52,495 nt of DNA from Candidatus Rokuibacteriota bacterium. GTDB lineage: Bacteria > Methylomirabilota > Methylomirabilia > Rokubacteriales > CSP1-6. Below are positions 8,648 through 16,458 of this stretch, piece after piece. Each line of letters opens with the position of its first letter. Position 1 is the stretch's first letter. Location of the stretch: assembly GCA_003221455.1 (NCBI GenBank), contig QHRX01000208.1, positions 1 to 52,495 of the forward strand, written 5' to 3'. Position numbers and translations under genes: made by a program. The notes below the pieces were generated by a model. That model made no database searches. It was given only the letters and a program-made list of their open reading frames with translations, and was not told the DNA's origin.

Positions 8648-9145
8648 GTGGCCGCCGAGAACTCGTTCGACATCGTCTGCAAGATCGACCTGCAGGAGGT
8701 GGCGAACGCGCTGGACCAGGCGCGGCGCGAGATCGAGACGCGCTACGACCTCAAGGGGACGAAGAGCGAGGTCACGCTCGAGAAGACCGACATCACGGTC
8801 CACGCCCCTGACGACATGAAGCTCCGGGCCGTCGTCGACATCCTCCAGTCGCGGCTCCACAAGCGGGGGGTGCCGCTCAAGGCGCTCGGCTTCGGCACGG
8901 TGGAGTCGGCCGCCGGCGGCGCCCTCCGCCAGAAGATCGCGCTCCAGCAGGGGATCCCGCAGGACAAGGCGAAGGAGATCGTGCGGCTCATCAAGGATGC
9001 AAAGCTCAAGGTCCAGGCCGCCATCCAGGCTGACCAGGTCCGCGTGTCAGGCAAGAACCGCGACGATCTCCAGGCCGTCATCGCGCTGCTCCGGGACCGG
9101 GACCTCGGCGTCGCGCTCCAGTTCGCCAACTTCCGAAGCCCCTGA
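8648..9145 (+). CDS. YajQ-family (DUF520) cyclic-di-GMP-binding protein
   Basis: A 165-residue cytoplasmic protein of the YajQ/DUF520 family, which in some bacteria binds c-di-GMP and nucleic acid. It matches the family end to end: ENSFDIVCKIDLQEV at the N-terminus, ETRYDLKGTKSEV, MKLRAVVDILQSRLHKRG, LKALGFG, QKIALQQGIPQDKAKEIV, VQAAIQADQVRVSGKNRDDL and a C-terminal LQFANFR. GTG is the only start that gives the family N-terminus. It follows lolA by nine bases but may also have its own promoter. A role as c-di-GMP receptor here is inference from family knowledge. Confidence 0.9.
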   Translation: MAAENSFDIVCKIDLQEVANALDQARREIETRYDLKGTKSEVTLEKTDITVHAPDDMKLRAVVDILQSRLHKRGVPLKALGFGTVESAAGGALRQKIALQQGIPQDKAKEIVRLIKDAKLKVQAAIQADQVRVSGKNRDDLQAVIALLRDRDLGVALQFANFRSP

Positions 9146-9758
9146 GCCCCCGGGGGGCGCCGCGCGAGCCGTCGGGCCATGCTCGGCCGGGCGCCCGGAT
9201 GCCCGGCCGGCACCGGCTTCGCGGGGCCGCGCCCGCCCCCCCGCCCCCACCCTTGCCGTCGGCGGGGGCGGCCCGGAACACTCGACCTCCAGAATTCTGA
9301 CACCGGGCGGTGGGCGAGGCCGGGCTAAGGTCCTAGCAATATTGCCCTCTGAGCCCGGGCACGCCTGATGCACGAACGTGTGGGATTACTCTGCGGGCGG
9401 TCCCCGGGGAGCTCGCACGGAAGGTGAATGGGGTCGGACAGATCCCGATGGGAGGCGAACGCCCGAGGCAGTAAGACCGACGCCGTCCCCTGACGCGGGG
9501 ACGTCCCCGCCGTCGAGGCAGACCTCGCGACCGCAGACGAAGCGCTTCCGGAAGTTCTCCGCAGTGTGAGGCCCTCCCCGAAGGTGGCCAACCGTGGCCG
9601 TGAACGGCCGGACGGTCTGCCTTGTTCCCGTCCGGACGTGCCGCGGCGCGGGCAGGGCAAGCCCGGCGCGCACGGGGGCCGAGGCCGGCCGGTCGAATTC
9701 GCGGTCCTCCCGCGCGCGCGCGCGTGGGTGTGACGGCACCAAGAGAGGCGCAGCAGGC
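9146..9758. other. 613-base gap before the TIR gene
   Basis: No protein of recognisable family was found on either strand. The sequence is GC-rich with a short alternating CG tract near 9712-9724 and little else. Open frames running through 9594-9758 have the composition of non-coding high-GC DNA. No terminator with a T-run and no convincing promoter could be picked out. Confidence 0.4.
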
Positions 9759-10988
9759 GTGGAACGGCAAGAGGTCCTCGCGAAGCTCCGAGCGATTCGC
9801 AAAAACGTGGTCGAGCACGTGGCCACCCAGGCCCGCCACTTCGACCCCCTGTACGTCCTCGACTTGTTCCAGCGCTATGCCACGGTTCGCGATGCGCTCA
9901 AGGCCGTCCTCCCTTCGCTCTTCGAAGATCTGCCGGTTCGCGAAGATCCGACGGGCCGAACCGCCGAGCACGAGGGGCGGGGTTCGGTCGAGATGGTGAA
10001 GCTCCGGCAATTGTTGCATGACATCGACTATTGCCTCGAGCTCCTGCAGGTCGTCGGAACCGCTGGTGCGGTGGCTCCCCACCCCGAGGGGAGCGGTCCT
10101 CCGTCCGCCCCGCCGCATCCCCAGCGGGTGCTCGTCATCTACGGCCGAAACGAGACGGCCCGGCGCGCGATGTTTGCCTTCCTGCGCGCCCTCCGGCTCG
10201 AGCCGATCGAGTGGACTCAGGCGATCCGGTTGGCCCACGAAGGAGCGCCGTACATCGGCGCGGTCCTCGACCGCCTCTTCGAGACCGCGCAAGCGGTCGT
10301 CGTCATCCTCTCGGGCGACGACGAAGCCAGACTCCGCGATCCCTTCCTGCAGGCGGACGACTCCGTCGCGGAAAAGCGCCTGACGCCCCAGCCGAGGATG
10401 AACGTGATCTTCGAGGCGGGGATGGCGTTCGCGCGGGCGCCGTCGCGCACGATCCTGGTCGAGCTGGAGTCCGTGCGCCCCTTCAGCGACATCGCTGGCC
10501 GCCACATCGTGCGGTTTCTCGACGATGCGCGCTCGCGCCAAGAGCTCGCGCGACGACTCGAGACCGCGGGATGCGCCGTCGACATGTCGGGCGCGGACTG
10601 GCAGACCGAAGGCGACTTCGCGGGGGCGAAGCCGTCCGCGGGAGATCCCGCGGGCACCGATGGAAGAGAGAGGCGACGCCGGCCGCCGACCTTTCTCTGG
10701 AGGGGCGTCGAGTGGGTCCTGGGTCCGGAATTTTGGGGCGCGTACGAATATCTCAGCGGAGACGAGATCTCCCCCGCTCTCCTCAACTCGGCCATTCGAA
10801 GCCCCATCTGCCCGCAGTGTAAGGAGGATGCCAAGGCCGGGATGGAAAGCGGAAACCAGTGCCTCACCTGTGGTCAGGCCTTCCACCTGGGGCCCGTGGT
10901 GCCCGTACCGCCCTGGGAGGAGCTCAAGCAGGAGGTCTACAAAAAGGCCCAGGCGGCCGCGCGGCGAGGCGAGCTGCACCTCGACTAG
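9759..10988 (+). CDS. TIR-like (Cap12/PCTIR-type) protein with C-terminal zinc ribbon
   Basis: A 409-residue cytoplasmic protein with three parts. Residues 1-105 are helical, with ERQEVLAKLRAIRKNVVEH, a SLFEDLPVRED block and LRQLLHDIDYCLELL, a pattern I associate with domains preceding TIR-like effectors. About 125-275 is a TIR-like nucleotide-binding fold of the predicted nucleotide-binding/Cap12 TIR type (PF10137-like). It begins RVLVIYGRNETARRAMFAFL, continues with AQAVVVILSGDDEAR, and has PRMNVIFEAGMAFARAP, where the Glu of FEAG aligns with the catalytic Glu of NAD-cleaving members. The last 50 residues hold CPQCKED and CLTCGQAF, a zinc ribbon. GTG at 9759 is chosen because upstream sequence looks non-coding. 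Family members act as NADases in anti-phage immunity; whether this one does is inference. No CD-NTase or cyclase partner is adjacent. Confidence 0.72.
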   Translation: MERQEVLAKLRAIRKNVVEHVATQARHFDPLYVLDLFQRYATVRDALKAVLPSLFEDLPVREDPTGRTAEHEGRGSVEMVKLRQLLHDIDYCLELLQVVGTAGAVAPHPEGSGPPSAPPHPQRVLVIYGRNETARRAMFAFLRALRLEPIEWTQAIRLAHEGAPYIGAVLDRLFETAQAVVVILSGDDEARLRDPFLQADDSVAEKRLTPQPRMNVIFEAGMAFARAPSRTILVELESVRPFSDIAGRHIVRFLDDARSRQELARRLETAGCAVDMSGADWQTEGDFAGAKPSAGDPAGTDGRERRRRPPTFLWRGVEWVLGPEFWGAYEYLSGDEISPALLNSAIRSPICPQCKEDAKAGMESGNQCLTCGQAFHLGPVVPVPPWEELKQEVYKKAQAAARRGELHLD

Positions 10989-11190
10989 CCAGGGCCCCGG
11001 GCCGGTCGGGGCGACGCTCCGACGCCTCGGGACCCGCTCCCGCAGCGCGTGAGTCCCGCCCCCCCCCGGCGCGCCGGCGCCGGCCCGGGCCCCATCGGCC
11101 CGTCGCGGGGATCCGAACCGGCCAGCCCGCCGTCAGCAGGGCGCCCTCGGCGGTCGCCCAGATGGCGCCCTCCCCGCGGGAGCCCGCGCT

Positions 11191-11210
11191 TATAATTGGT
11201 CACCGTGATG
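11191..11210 (+). promoter_or_regulatory. perfect TATAAT next to rimO start
   Basis: TATAAT at 11191-11196 is a perfect -10 hexamer. Transcription would start near 11203, only two to five bases before GTG 11205 or ATG 11208. There is no -35 match at the right distance and no room for a Shine-Dalgarno, so the mRNA is predicted to be leaderless. Confidence 0.6.
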
Positions 11211-12527
11211 CGCGTGCACTTGACCACCCTCGGCTGCCCGAAGAACCAGGTCGACTCCGAGCTCATGCTCGGCATGCTGGCCGCGGCCGGGTTCCCGCTC
11301 GCCGAGCGCGCCGAAGACGCCGAGTGCGTGATCGTCAACACCTGCGCCTTCATCGACCGCGCCCGCCAAGAATCGGTGAACGCGATCCTCGAGCTCGCCC
11401 AGCTGAAGGGGCGCGGCCGCTGCCGGTCGCTGATCGTCACGGGCTGCCTGACCCAGCGCTACGGCGGGGAGATCCTGACCGAGCTGCCGGAAGTGGATGC
11501 GATCCTCGGCACCTCCGAACTCGACCGGATCGTCGACCTGGTCGGCCAGGCCGCGGGCCGGCACGACTGGGCGACCTCGGCTCCGCCGGGCTACCTCTAC
11601 GACGCCACAACGCCGCGGCTTCTCGAGGCGCGCGTGCCGTACGCCTACGTGAAAATCGCCGAGGGCTGCGACATGGGGTGCACGTTTTGTGCGATCCCGC
11701 AGTTCCGGGGCCGGCACCGGAGCCGCCCGCTCGGCGATATCGTCGCCGAGGTCGCGGGGCTCGCCCGCCGGGGCGTGCAGGAGGCGATCCTCGTCTCGCA
11801 AGACACCCTCGCCTGGGGCAAGGATCGCCACGGGGAGGGCGACGTCGGCGACCTCCTGCTGGCACTCGGCGAGACGCCGATGCCGTGGATCCGCCCGATG
11901 TACCTGCACCCCGCCCACGTCAACGACCGCCTGATCGACAAGCTCGCACGGGCCCGCATCGTGCCGTACCTCGACATGCCGGTGCAGCACGCCGACGACG
12001 GGATCCTCCGCGCGATGCGGCGCGCGGTGACGGCGCGCCGGATGCGGGAAGTGATCCGGGCCTTCCGCGAGGCGATCCCGGCCCTCACCCTTCGCACGAC
12101 CGTCATGGTTGGCTTCCCCGGCGAGACCGAGGCCGCCTTCCAGGCGCTCCTCGACTTCGTCGAAGAGGTGCGCTTCGAGCGGCTCGGCGTCTTCACCTAC
12201 TCACCCGAGGAGGGGACCCCCGCGCTCGCGCTGCCCGATCAGGTGCCCCGCGAGCAGGCCGAGGAGCGCGCGGCGATCGTCCAGACGGCCCAGGATCGGA
12301 TCGCCCTCGACGCCCTGAAGTCGCTCCGGGGGACCGTCCAGGAGGTCCTGGTCGACGGGCCGAGCCAGGACCCCGCCTTCCAGTGGGAGGGGCGCCTGGC
12401 CGGCCAGGCGCCGGAGATCGACGGAGTCGTCTACCTGCGCGGGGAGGGGCTCGCGCCGGCGCGGTTTGAGCGGGTGCGCATCACCGACGTCGAAGGCTAC
12501 GAGCTCGTCGGCGAAGCGAGCCGCTGA
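11208..12527 (+). CDS. rimO: ribosomal protein S12 methylthiotransferase RimO
   Basis: Radical-SAM enzyme that adds a methylthio group to an Asp of ribosomal protein S12. The 439-residue protein begins MRVHLTTLGCPKNQVDSE, the RimO-type version of the methylthiotransferase N-terminus, with further cluster ligands in VNTCAF and GCLTQRY. The radical-SAM triad is CDMGCTFCAIPQFRG near residue 156. The RimO-typical MYLHPAHV, PYLDMPVQHADD and VMVGFPGETE are present, and a C-terminal TRAM domain ends in VYLRGEGLAPARFERVRI. ATG 11208 is preferred; GTG 11205 differs by one residue. Its stop overlaps the likely start of pgpA. Confidence 0.93.
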   Translation: MRVHLTTLGCPKNQVDSELMLGMLAAAGFPLAERAEDAECVIVNTCAFIDRARQESVNAILELAQLKGRGRCRSLIVTGCLTQRYGGEILTELPEVDAILGTSELDRIVDLVGQAAGRHDWATSAPPGYLYDATTPRLLEARVPYAYVKIAEGCDMGCTFCAIPQFRGRHRSRPLGDIVAEVAGLARRGVQEAILVSQDTLAWGKDRHGEGDVGDLLLALGETPMPWIRPMYLHPAHVNDRLIDKLARARIVPYLDMPVQHADDGILRAMRRAVTARRMREVIRAFREAIPALTLRTTVMVGFPGETEAAFQALLDFVEEVRFERLGVFTYSPEEGTPALALPDQVPREQAEERAAIVQTAQDRIALDALKSLRGTVQEVLVDGPSQDPAFQWEGRLAGQAPEIDGVVYLRGEGLAPARFERVRITDVEGYELVGEASR

Positions 12528-12994
12528 TCTCCCGCCTCCTCGATCGCCTAGCCACGATCGTCGCCACCGCCGCCGGCGCCGGGTTCGCCCCGATCGCGCC
12601 CGGCACCGTCGGGAGCGCGGTGACGGCGCTCCTGCTCTGGCTCATCCCCGTCTCGCCGCTCGGCCGCGGCCTGGCCTGTGCGATCGTGACGGTCGCCGGC
12701 GTCGCGGCGTCGGGACGCGTCGAGCGCCTGGTCGGCGAGAAGGACCCGGGGCGCATCGTCATCGACGAGGTAGCGGGAATGATCCTCTCCGTGCTCGTGC
12801 TCCCGCTGACGCCCGCCGTGCTGCTCGCCGCGTTCCTGCTGTTCCGCCTCTTCGATGTCGTCAAGCCCTTTCCCGCCGACCGGGCCCAGTCGCTGCCCGG
12901 CGGCTTCGGCGTCATGGGGGATGACCTGATCGCCGGCGCCTACGTCCTGGCGCTCCTCGTCGGGATGCGGGCCTGGCTCGGCATTCCCGCGTGA
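12524..12994 (+). CDS. pgpA: phosphatidylglycerophosphatase A, probable CTG start
   Basis: Dephosphorylates phosphatidylglycerophosphate to phosphatidylglycerol at the inner membrane. The family core is clear: FAPIAPGTVGSA, EKDPGRIVIDEVAGM with the expected acidic residues, and LFDVVKPFPADRAQSL followed by GVMGDDLIAG. The first ATG/GTG/TTG in frame is GTG 12620, but that would remove the conserved APGTxGS block. Reading upstream is open and gives ISRLLDRLATIVATAAGAGF, exactly the expected PgpA start, back to CTG 12524, which overlaps the rimO stop as CTGA. I therefore annotate a CTG start (156 residues, normal length). The 3' end overlaps cinA by four bases. Confidence 0.82.
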   Translation: MISRLLDRLATIVATAAGAGFAPIAPGTVGSAVTALLLWLIPVSPLGRGLACAIVTVAGVAASGRVERLVGEKDPGRIVIDEVAGMILSVLVLPLTPAVLLAAFLLFRLFDVVKPFPADRAQSLPGGFGVMGDDLIAGAYVLALLVGMRAWLGIPA

Positions 12995-14229
12995 TCGCGG
13001 CGCTCGTGCTGACGGTCGGCGCCGCGCCGCTCGTCGGCGCCGATCGGGCCGGCGGGCGGGTCGCGGTGGCCCTCATCGCGGCCGGGCTTCCCGTCGCCTC
13101 CCGCCAGGCCGTCGACGAGGACGAGGCGGCGGTCGAAGCGGCGCTCCGGCACGCGCTCGACGCCTACGCGCTGGTCGTCGTGTTGGCTGGAGCCGGCGGC
13201 GCCGCCGGCGAGATCGTGCGGCGCGCGCTCGCGCGCCTGAGCGGGACCCGGCTCGTCCTGAACGAGCGCCTCCTGACCGCGATCGAAGCCGCCTTCCAGA
13301 AGCGCGACCGGGCGATGCCCCGGCGTGCGGAGCGCCTCGCTCTCCTCCCGCAGGGCGCCACGCCCTGGATCGTCCCGTCGGGCGAGCCGGCCTGGCTGCT
13401 GGAGACCGCCACCGCTGGAGTGGCCGTTCTGCCCGCCGGAGAGGCCGCGCTCGGCGAGCTCCTGGAGCGTCACCTCCTGCCCTACGCGCACGGCCGGCTG
13501 GCCGGGAAGGAGGCGGTCCTGGTCCGCACGCTCCGTACGGTCGGCGTGGCCGCGGCGGAAGTCGAGGAGCGACTCGCGTCGTTCCTTCCGCGCGACGGGG
13601 AGGCCGCCGTGACCTGCCTGCCCGTAGACGACGAGGTGTGGGTCCGGATCCGTGCGCGGGAGGCCACCCCCACGCTGGCGCGGGAAACGCTCGCCCGCGC
13701 CGACGCCGAGATCGCCCTCCAGCTCGGCGCCGACTGCTACGGACGGGACGCCGACACCCTCGAGGGTGTGGTCGGCGCCCTCCTGCGCGATCGGGGGCTC
13801 ACCCTCGCGATCGCCGAGTCGTGCACGGGTGGGCTGCTCGGTCACCGGATCACCAACGTCCCGGGGTCGTCGGCCTACTTCGAGCAGGGCGTGCTCGTGT
13901 ACTCGAACCGGGCCAAGCAGGCGCTCTTGGGCGTGCCCGAGAGCGTGCTGCGCGCCCACGGTGCCGTGAGCGCCCAGTGCGCGGAAGCCATGGCCCGTGG
14001 CATCTGCGCGGCCGCGGGGACGCCGTGCGGGCTCGCGATCACCGGGATCGCCGGCCCCGACGGCGGCTTGCCGGGGAAGCCGGTCGGCACGGTGTTCGTC
14101 GGCCTCTCGGTCGCCGGCGAGACTCGGGCCCGGCGCTTCCGCTTCGCGGGCGATCGCGAGTCGGTGAAGTGGCAGTCGACGCAGGTGGCCCTCGACCTAC
14201 TGCGGCGGGCGGTGCTCGAGCGGGCGTGA
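12991..14229 (+). CDS. cinA: CinA-family protein with divergent N-terminal domain
   Basis: A 412-residue CinA-type protein. The C-terminal half is an intact NMN amidohydrolase (PncC) domain: IAESCTGGLLGHRITNVPGS, GVLVYSNRAKQALLGV, GAVSAQCAEAMARG, and AITGIAGPDGG followed by GKPVGTVFVGL. It should deamidate NMN to NaMN, recycling the NMN made by NAD-dependent DNA ligase. The N-terminal MoCF/COG1058 domain (nucleotide pyrophosphatase in other CinA proteins) is present in length but degraded in motif: the usual GDELLxGxxxNTN and GGLGPTxDD are replaced by VGAAPLVGADRAGG and LAGAGGAAGEIV. That half may be inactive. The start overlaps pgpA (GTGA) and the stop overlaps thpR. Confidence 0.85.
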   Translation: MIAALVLTVGAAPLVGADRAGGRVAVALIAAGLPVASRQAVDEDEAAVEAALRHALDAYALVVVLAGAGGAAGEIVRRALARLSGTRLVLNERLLTAIEAAFQKRDRAMPRRAERLALLPQGATPWIVPSGEPAWLLETATAGVAVLPAGEAALGELLERHLLPYAHGRLAGKEAVLVRTLRTVGVAAAEVEERLASFLPRDGEAAVTCLPVDDEVWVRIRAREATPTLARETLARADAEIALQLGADCYGRDADTLEGVVGALLRDRGLTLAIAESCTGGLLGHRITNVPGSSAYFEQGVLVYSNRAKQALLGVPESVLRAHGAVSAQCAEAMARGICAAAGTPCGLAITGIAGPDGGLPGKPVGTVFVGLSVAGETRARRFRFAGDRESVKWQSTQVALDLLRRAVLERA

Positions 14230-14804
14230 CCCCGCGCCCGGTCCGTGCGTTCGTGGCGGTCCAGCTTGACGAGGCCGTGCGGGCGGCGCTCGGGGTCCAG
14301 CTCGAGCGTCTCCGCCTCGCGGCCACCCGCGTGGCCTGGGTGCCGGCCCAGAACCTGCACCTGACGCTCAGATTCCTCGGCGGGGTCCCGGCCGACACCC
14401 TGCCGCGGGTGACCCGTGCCCTCGAGGCTCTGGCTGCCGAGGCGCGCCCCTTCGAGCTGGCCGTGGGCGGCCTTGGGGCGTTCCCGACGGCGGCGCGCGC
14501 CCGCGTGGTCTGGGCTGGTCTCTCCGGCGGCCGGGAGGCGGTGGGCGCGCTGGCCGAGCGGGTGGAGGCCGCGCTCGCGCCCCTGGGGTTCGAGCCCGAG
14601 GCGCGGCCCTTCTCGCCCCACATCACCCTCGGGCGGGTGCGCGCGCCCCGGCCGGACCCGCGGCTCGAGGCGGCGCTCGCCGACGGCGCCCCACTCGCCT
14701 TCGGCAGGGTCCGCGTCGACACGGTCTGGCTCATGCGGAGCGAGCTTGGAGCGGGCGGTGCCCGGTATTCGGCGATCACCGCGGTGCCCCTCGCCGGGCG
14801 CTGA
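14226..14804 (+). CDS. thpR: RNA 2',3'-cyclic phosphodiesterase (ThpR/LigT)
   Basis: Member of the 2H phosphoesterase family; hydrolyses 2',3'-cyclic ends of tRNA fragments to 2'-phosphates. The 192-residue protein begins RPVRAFVAVQLDEAVRAAL and carries both catalytic HxT motifs, NLHLTLRFLG near residue 43 and SPHITLGRV near residue 132. The C-terminal strand VWLMRSEL is typical. GTG 14226 overlaps the cinA stop as GTGA, so the three genes pgpA-cinA-thpR are translationally coupled. In many bacteria thpR is followed by recA; here a 3.4 kb segment intervenes. Confidence 0.9.
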   Translation: MTPRPVRAFVAVQLDEAVRAALGVQLERLRLAATRVAWVPAQNLHLTLRFLGGVPADTLPRVTRALEALAAEARPFELAVGGLGAFPTAARARVVWAGLSGGREAVGALAERVEAALAPLGFEPEARPFSPHITLGRVRAPRPDPRLEAALADGAPLAFGRVRVDTVWLMRSELGAGGARYSAITAVPLAGR

Positions 14805-14930
14805 CCCGTGGGCGTGAGGCGCGGAAAAAGACTACCCGTCGAGCGTAGTTGGGGGCTCCAAGAGGCGTCCTGCCGCGGGACGATCCTCGCGCGACCAGTA
14901 AAGAGGTGACCTCCGGGCTCCCTTCCGCCC

Positions 14931-14947
14931 TACACTCGATGGTAGGG
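14931..14947 (+). promoter_or_regulatory. -10 element and ribosome site before receiver gene
   Basis: TACACT at 14931-14936 is followed by GGTAGGG at 14941-14947, directly before ATG 14948. A transcript starting near 14943 would leave a leader of about five bases and truncate the Shine-Dalgarno-like GGTAGGG. Confidence 0.35.
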
Positions 14948-15328
14948 ATGACCGAACCGATCACTGTCTTACTGGTCGAGGACGACTCGGACCTTCGGTA
15001 TCTGGAGCAGCAGGCGCTCGAGATGGACGGCTACACCGTGCTGGCGGCACACGACGGGCCGGAGGCGCTCAGGATCGCCGACCAGCACGTCGGGCCCATC
15101 GGCCTCCTGATCACCGACCTGATCATTCCGGGCATCGGCGGCCAGGGCCTCGCACGGCGCCTCCGGGCGACGCGCCGGGAGCTGAAGGTGCTCTACGTCT
15201 CGGGCTACGCCGACCAAAAGACCCTGGCTGCCCACGACCCCGGGGTTCCCTTGCTTCGAAAGCCGTTCAGGCTCGACGGCCTGCGCGCGTTAGTCAGGGA
15301 GTTGCTCGCGGGGCCAGGGGCCGCTTGA
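14948..15328 (+). CDS. single-domain response regulator (receiver only)
   Basis: A 126-residue stand-alone receiver domain with no output domain. Visible landmarks are the acidic pair in LLVEDDSDLR, the phospho-acceptor Asp in LLITDLIIPGIGGQGLA, the Ser of VLYVSGYAD, and the conserved Lys in LLRKPFRLDGL. This version resembles receivers attached to hybrid histidine kinases, so it may act in a phosphorelay or by binding a partner protein. ATG 14948 is chosen because the receiver fold begins immediately; the open frame upstream encodes no family sequence. It stands at the left edge of the segment that separates thpR from recA and is followed 41 bases later by the export gene. Confidence 0.88.
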   Translation: MTEPITVLLVEDDSDLRYLEQQALEMDGYTVLAAHDGPEALRIADQHVGPIGLLITDLIIPGIGGQGLARRLRATRRELKVLYVSGYADQKTLAAHDPGVPLLRKPFRLDGLRALVRELLAGPGAA

Positions 15329-15369
15329 CTGCCGGTGCCTAGCGTGCCGCGAACGGGGATCCGAGGCTC

Positions 15370-16458
15370 ATGACTGTTCCCGCCGAGCGAACGCTCGTGA
15401 CTCTGGCGGTTGCGCTCGTCGTCTGGGCCGCCTGGTCGCCATCGTCAGGTGCGGACGTCGTCGAGCTGATGACGGGGGAGAAGGTCGAAGGCACCGTCAA
15501 GGGCGCGACGCCCAGAGGCCTCGTGATCGAGGTGCGGGGGCGGGAGCGCACGATCGCACGACGACTCGTGCGCGGCATCGTCTTCGGGCCCGCGCGGCCA
15601 GCGACCCCTCCACCGGGTGGCACACAGCCGTCCGCCGCCGTCGCCGCACGCGCGGCCGCTGTGCCCGCGCCCCCGAAGGAGACCTCCAGGGCAGCGCCGC
15701 GCGAGGAACCGGCCGCGGCGGCACCGCCGATGCCCGCACCGACGAGAACTGAGCCCCCGCAGGGGGTGCCTGGGGCCTCGCCGACAGAGCCGATGCTCGC
15801 GCCCAAGCCCGCGCGGGAACCCGCCCCCAGCGGCGAACCGGCAGGGCCCGGGCCCGAACCGCCGCAGACTGCGATGCCAGTCGAAGCGCCACCGGCACTG
15901 CCGTCCGCCGCGCCCGCGCCGGCGCCGCCGACCTCCAGCGCTGAGGAACCGCCGCCCGGGGAAGCGGCACAGCCCGGCGACTACAAGATCGGGCCGGAGG
16001 ACCTCCTCGACATCGCCGTGTGGAACAACACGGCCATGAGTCGGGCCGTCCCGGTGCGGCCAGACGGCAAGATCTCGCTCCCCCTTGTCAACGACGTGCA
16101 GGCGGCCGGCCTCACCCCGATGCAGCTGCGGGAGGTCCTGGTGGGGAAGCTGACGGCCTACATCCCGAGGCCAGAGGTGTCGGTGATCGTCCGGGAAGTG
16201 CATAGCTTCAAGGTCTCGGTGATCGGCGAGGTGAAGAAGGCTGGCCAGTACGAGCTGAAGAGCCGCGCCACGGTGCTCGACCTGATCGCCCTCGCCGGCG
16301 GGCTCACCCCGTTCGCCTCCCCTTCGCGCATCGTGGTCCTCCGTCAGGAGGGAACGACGACCACGCGGATTCCGTTCAACTACAAGAAGGCGACCTCCTC
16401 GACGCCGCCGCGAGAGGACGTGGCACTCCAGCCCGGCGACGTGATCGTGGTGCCGTGA
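15370..16458 (+). CDS. polysaccharide export protein (Wza-like) with Pro/Ala-rich linker
   Basis: A 362-residue secreted protein. Residues 1-32 are a signal peptide (VTLAVALVVWAAWSPSSGAD) with no lipobox Cys near the cleavage site, unlike Wza. A small strand-rich region follows (VVELMTGEKVEGTVKG, VIEVRGRERTIARRLV), reminiscent of short SH3-like motifs in secreted proteins. Then comes about 120 residues of Pro/Ala/Glu-rich linker. The C-terminal half is a Poly_export domain (YKIGPEDLLDIAVWNN, VRPDGKISLPLVNDVQ, RPEVSVIV) plus an SLBB-like repeat (VIGEVKKAGQYELKSRATVLDLIALAGGL). It probably guides a polysaccharide across the periplasm or outer membrane. No glycosyltransferase lies nearby; the degraded kinase at 24.7 kb would be the natural partner. 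Confidence 0.85.
   Translation: MTVPAERTLVTLAVALVVWAAWSPSSGADVVELMTGEKVEGTVKGATPRGLVIEVRGRERTIARRLVRGIVFGPARPATPPPGGTQPSAAVAARAAAVPAPPKETSRAAPREEPAAAAPPMPAPTRTEPPQGVPGASPTEPMLAPKPAREPAPSGEPAGPGPEPPQTAMPVEAPPALPSAAPAPAPPTSSAEEPPPGEAAQPGDYKIGPEDLLDIAVWNNTAMSRAVPVRPDGKISLPLVNDVQAAGLTPMQLREVLVGKLTAYIPRPEVSVIVREVHSFKVSVIGEVKKAGQYELKSRATVLDLIALAGGLTPFASPSRIVVLRQEGTTTTRIPFNYKKATSSTPPREDVALQPGDVIVVP

Noticed and set aside
9700-9730. CG dinucleotide tract as a functional repeat
   Set aside because: Short alternating CG runs arise by chance in sequence this GC-rich; another lies inside alaS near 22314-22327.
9333-10979. 548-codon minus-strand frame opposite the TIR-like gene
   Set aside because: The plus-strand frame has recognisable TIR and Zn-ribbon motifs; the minus-strand product does not.
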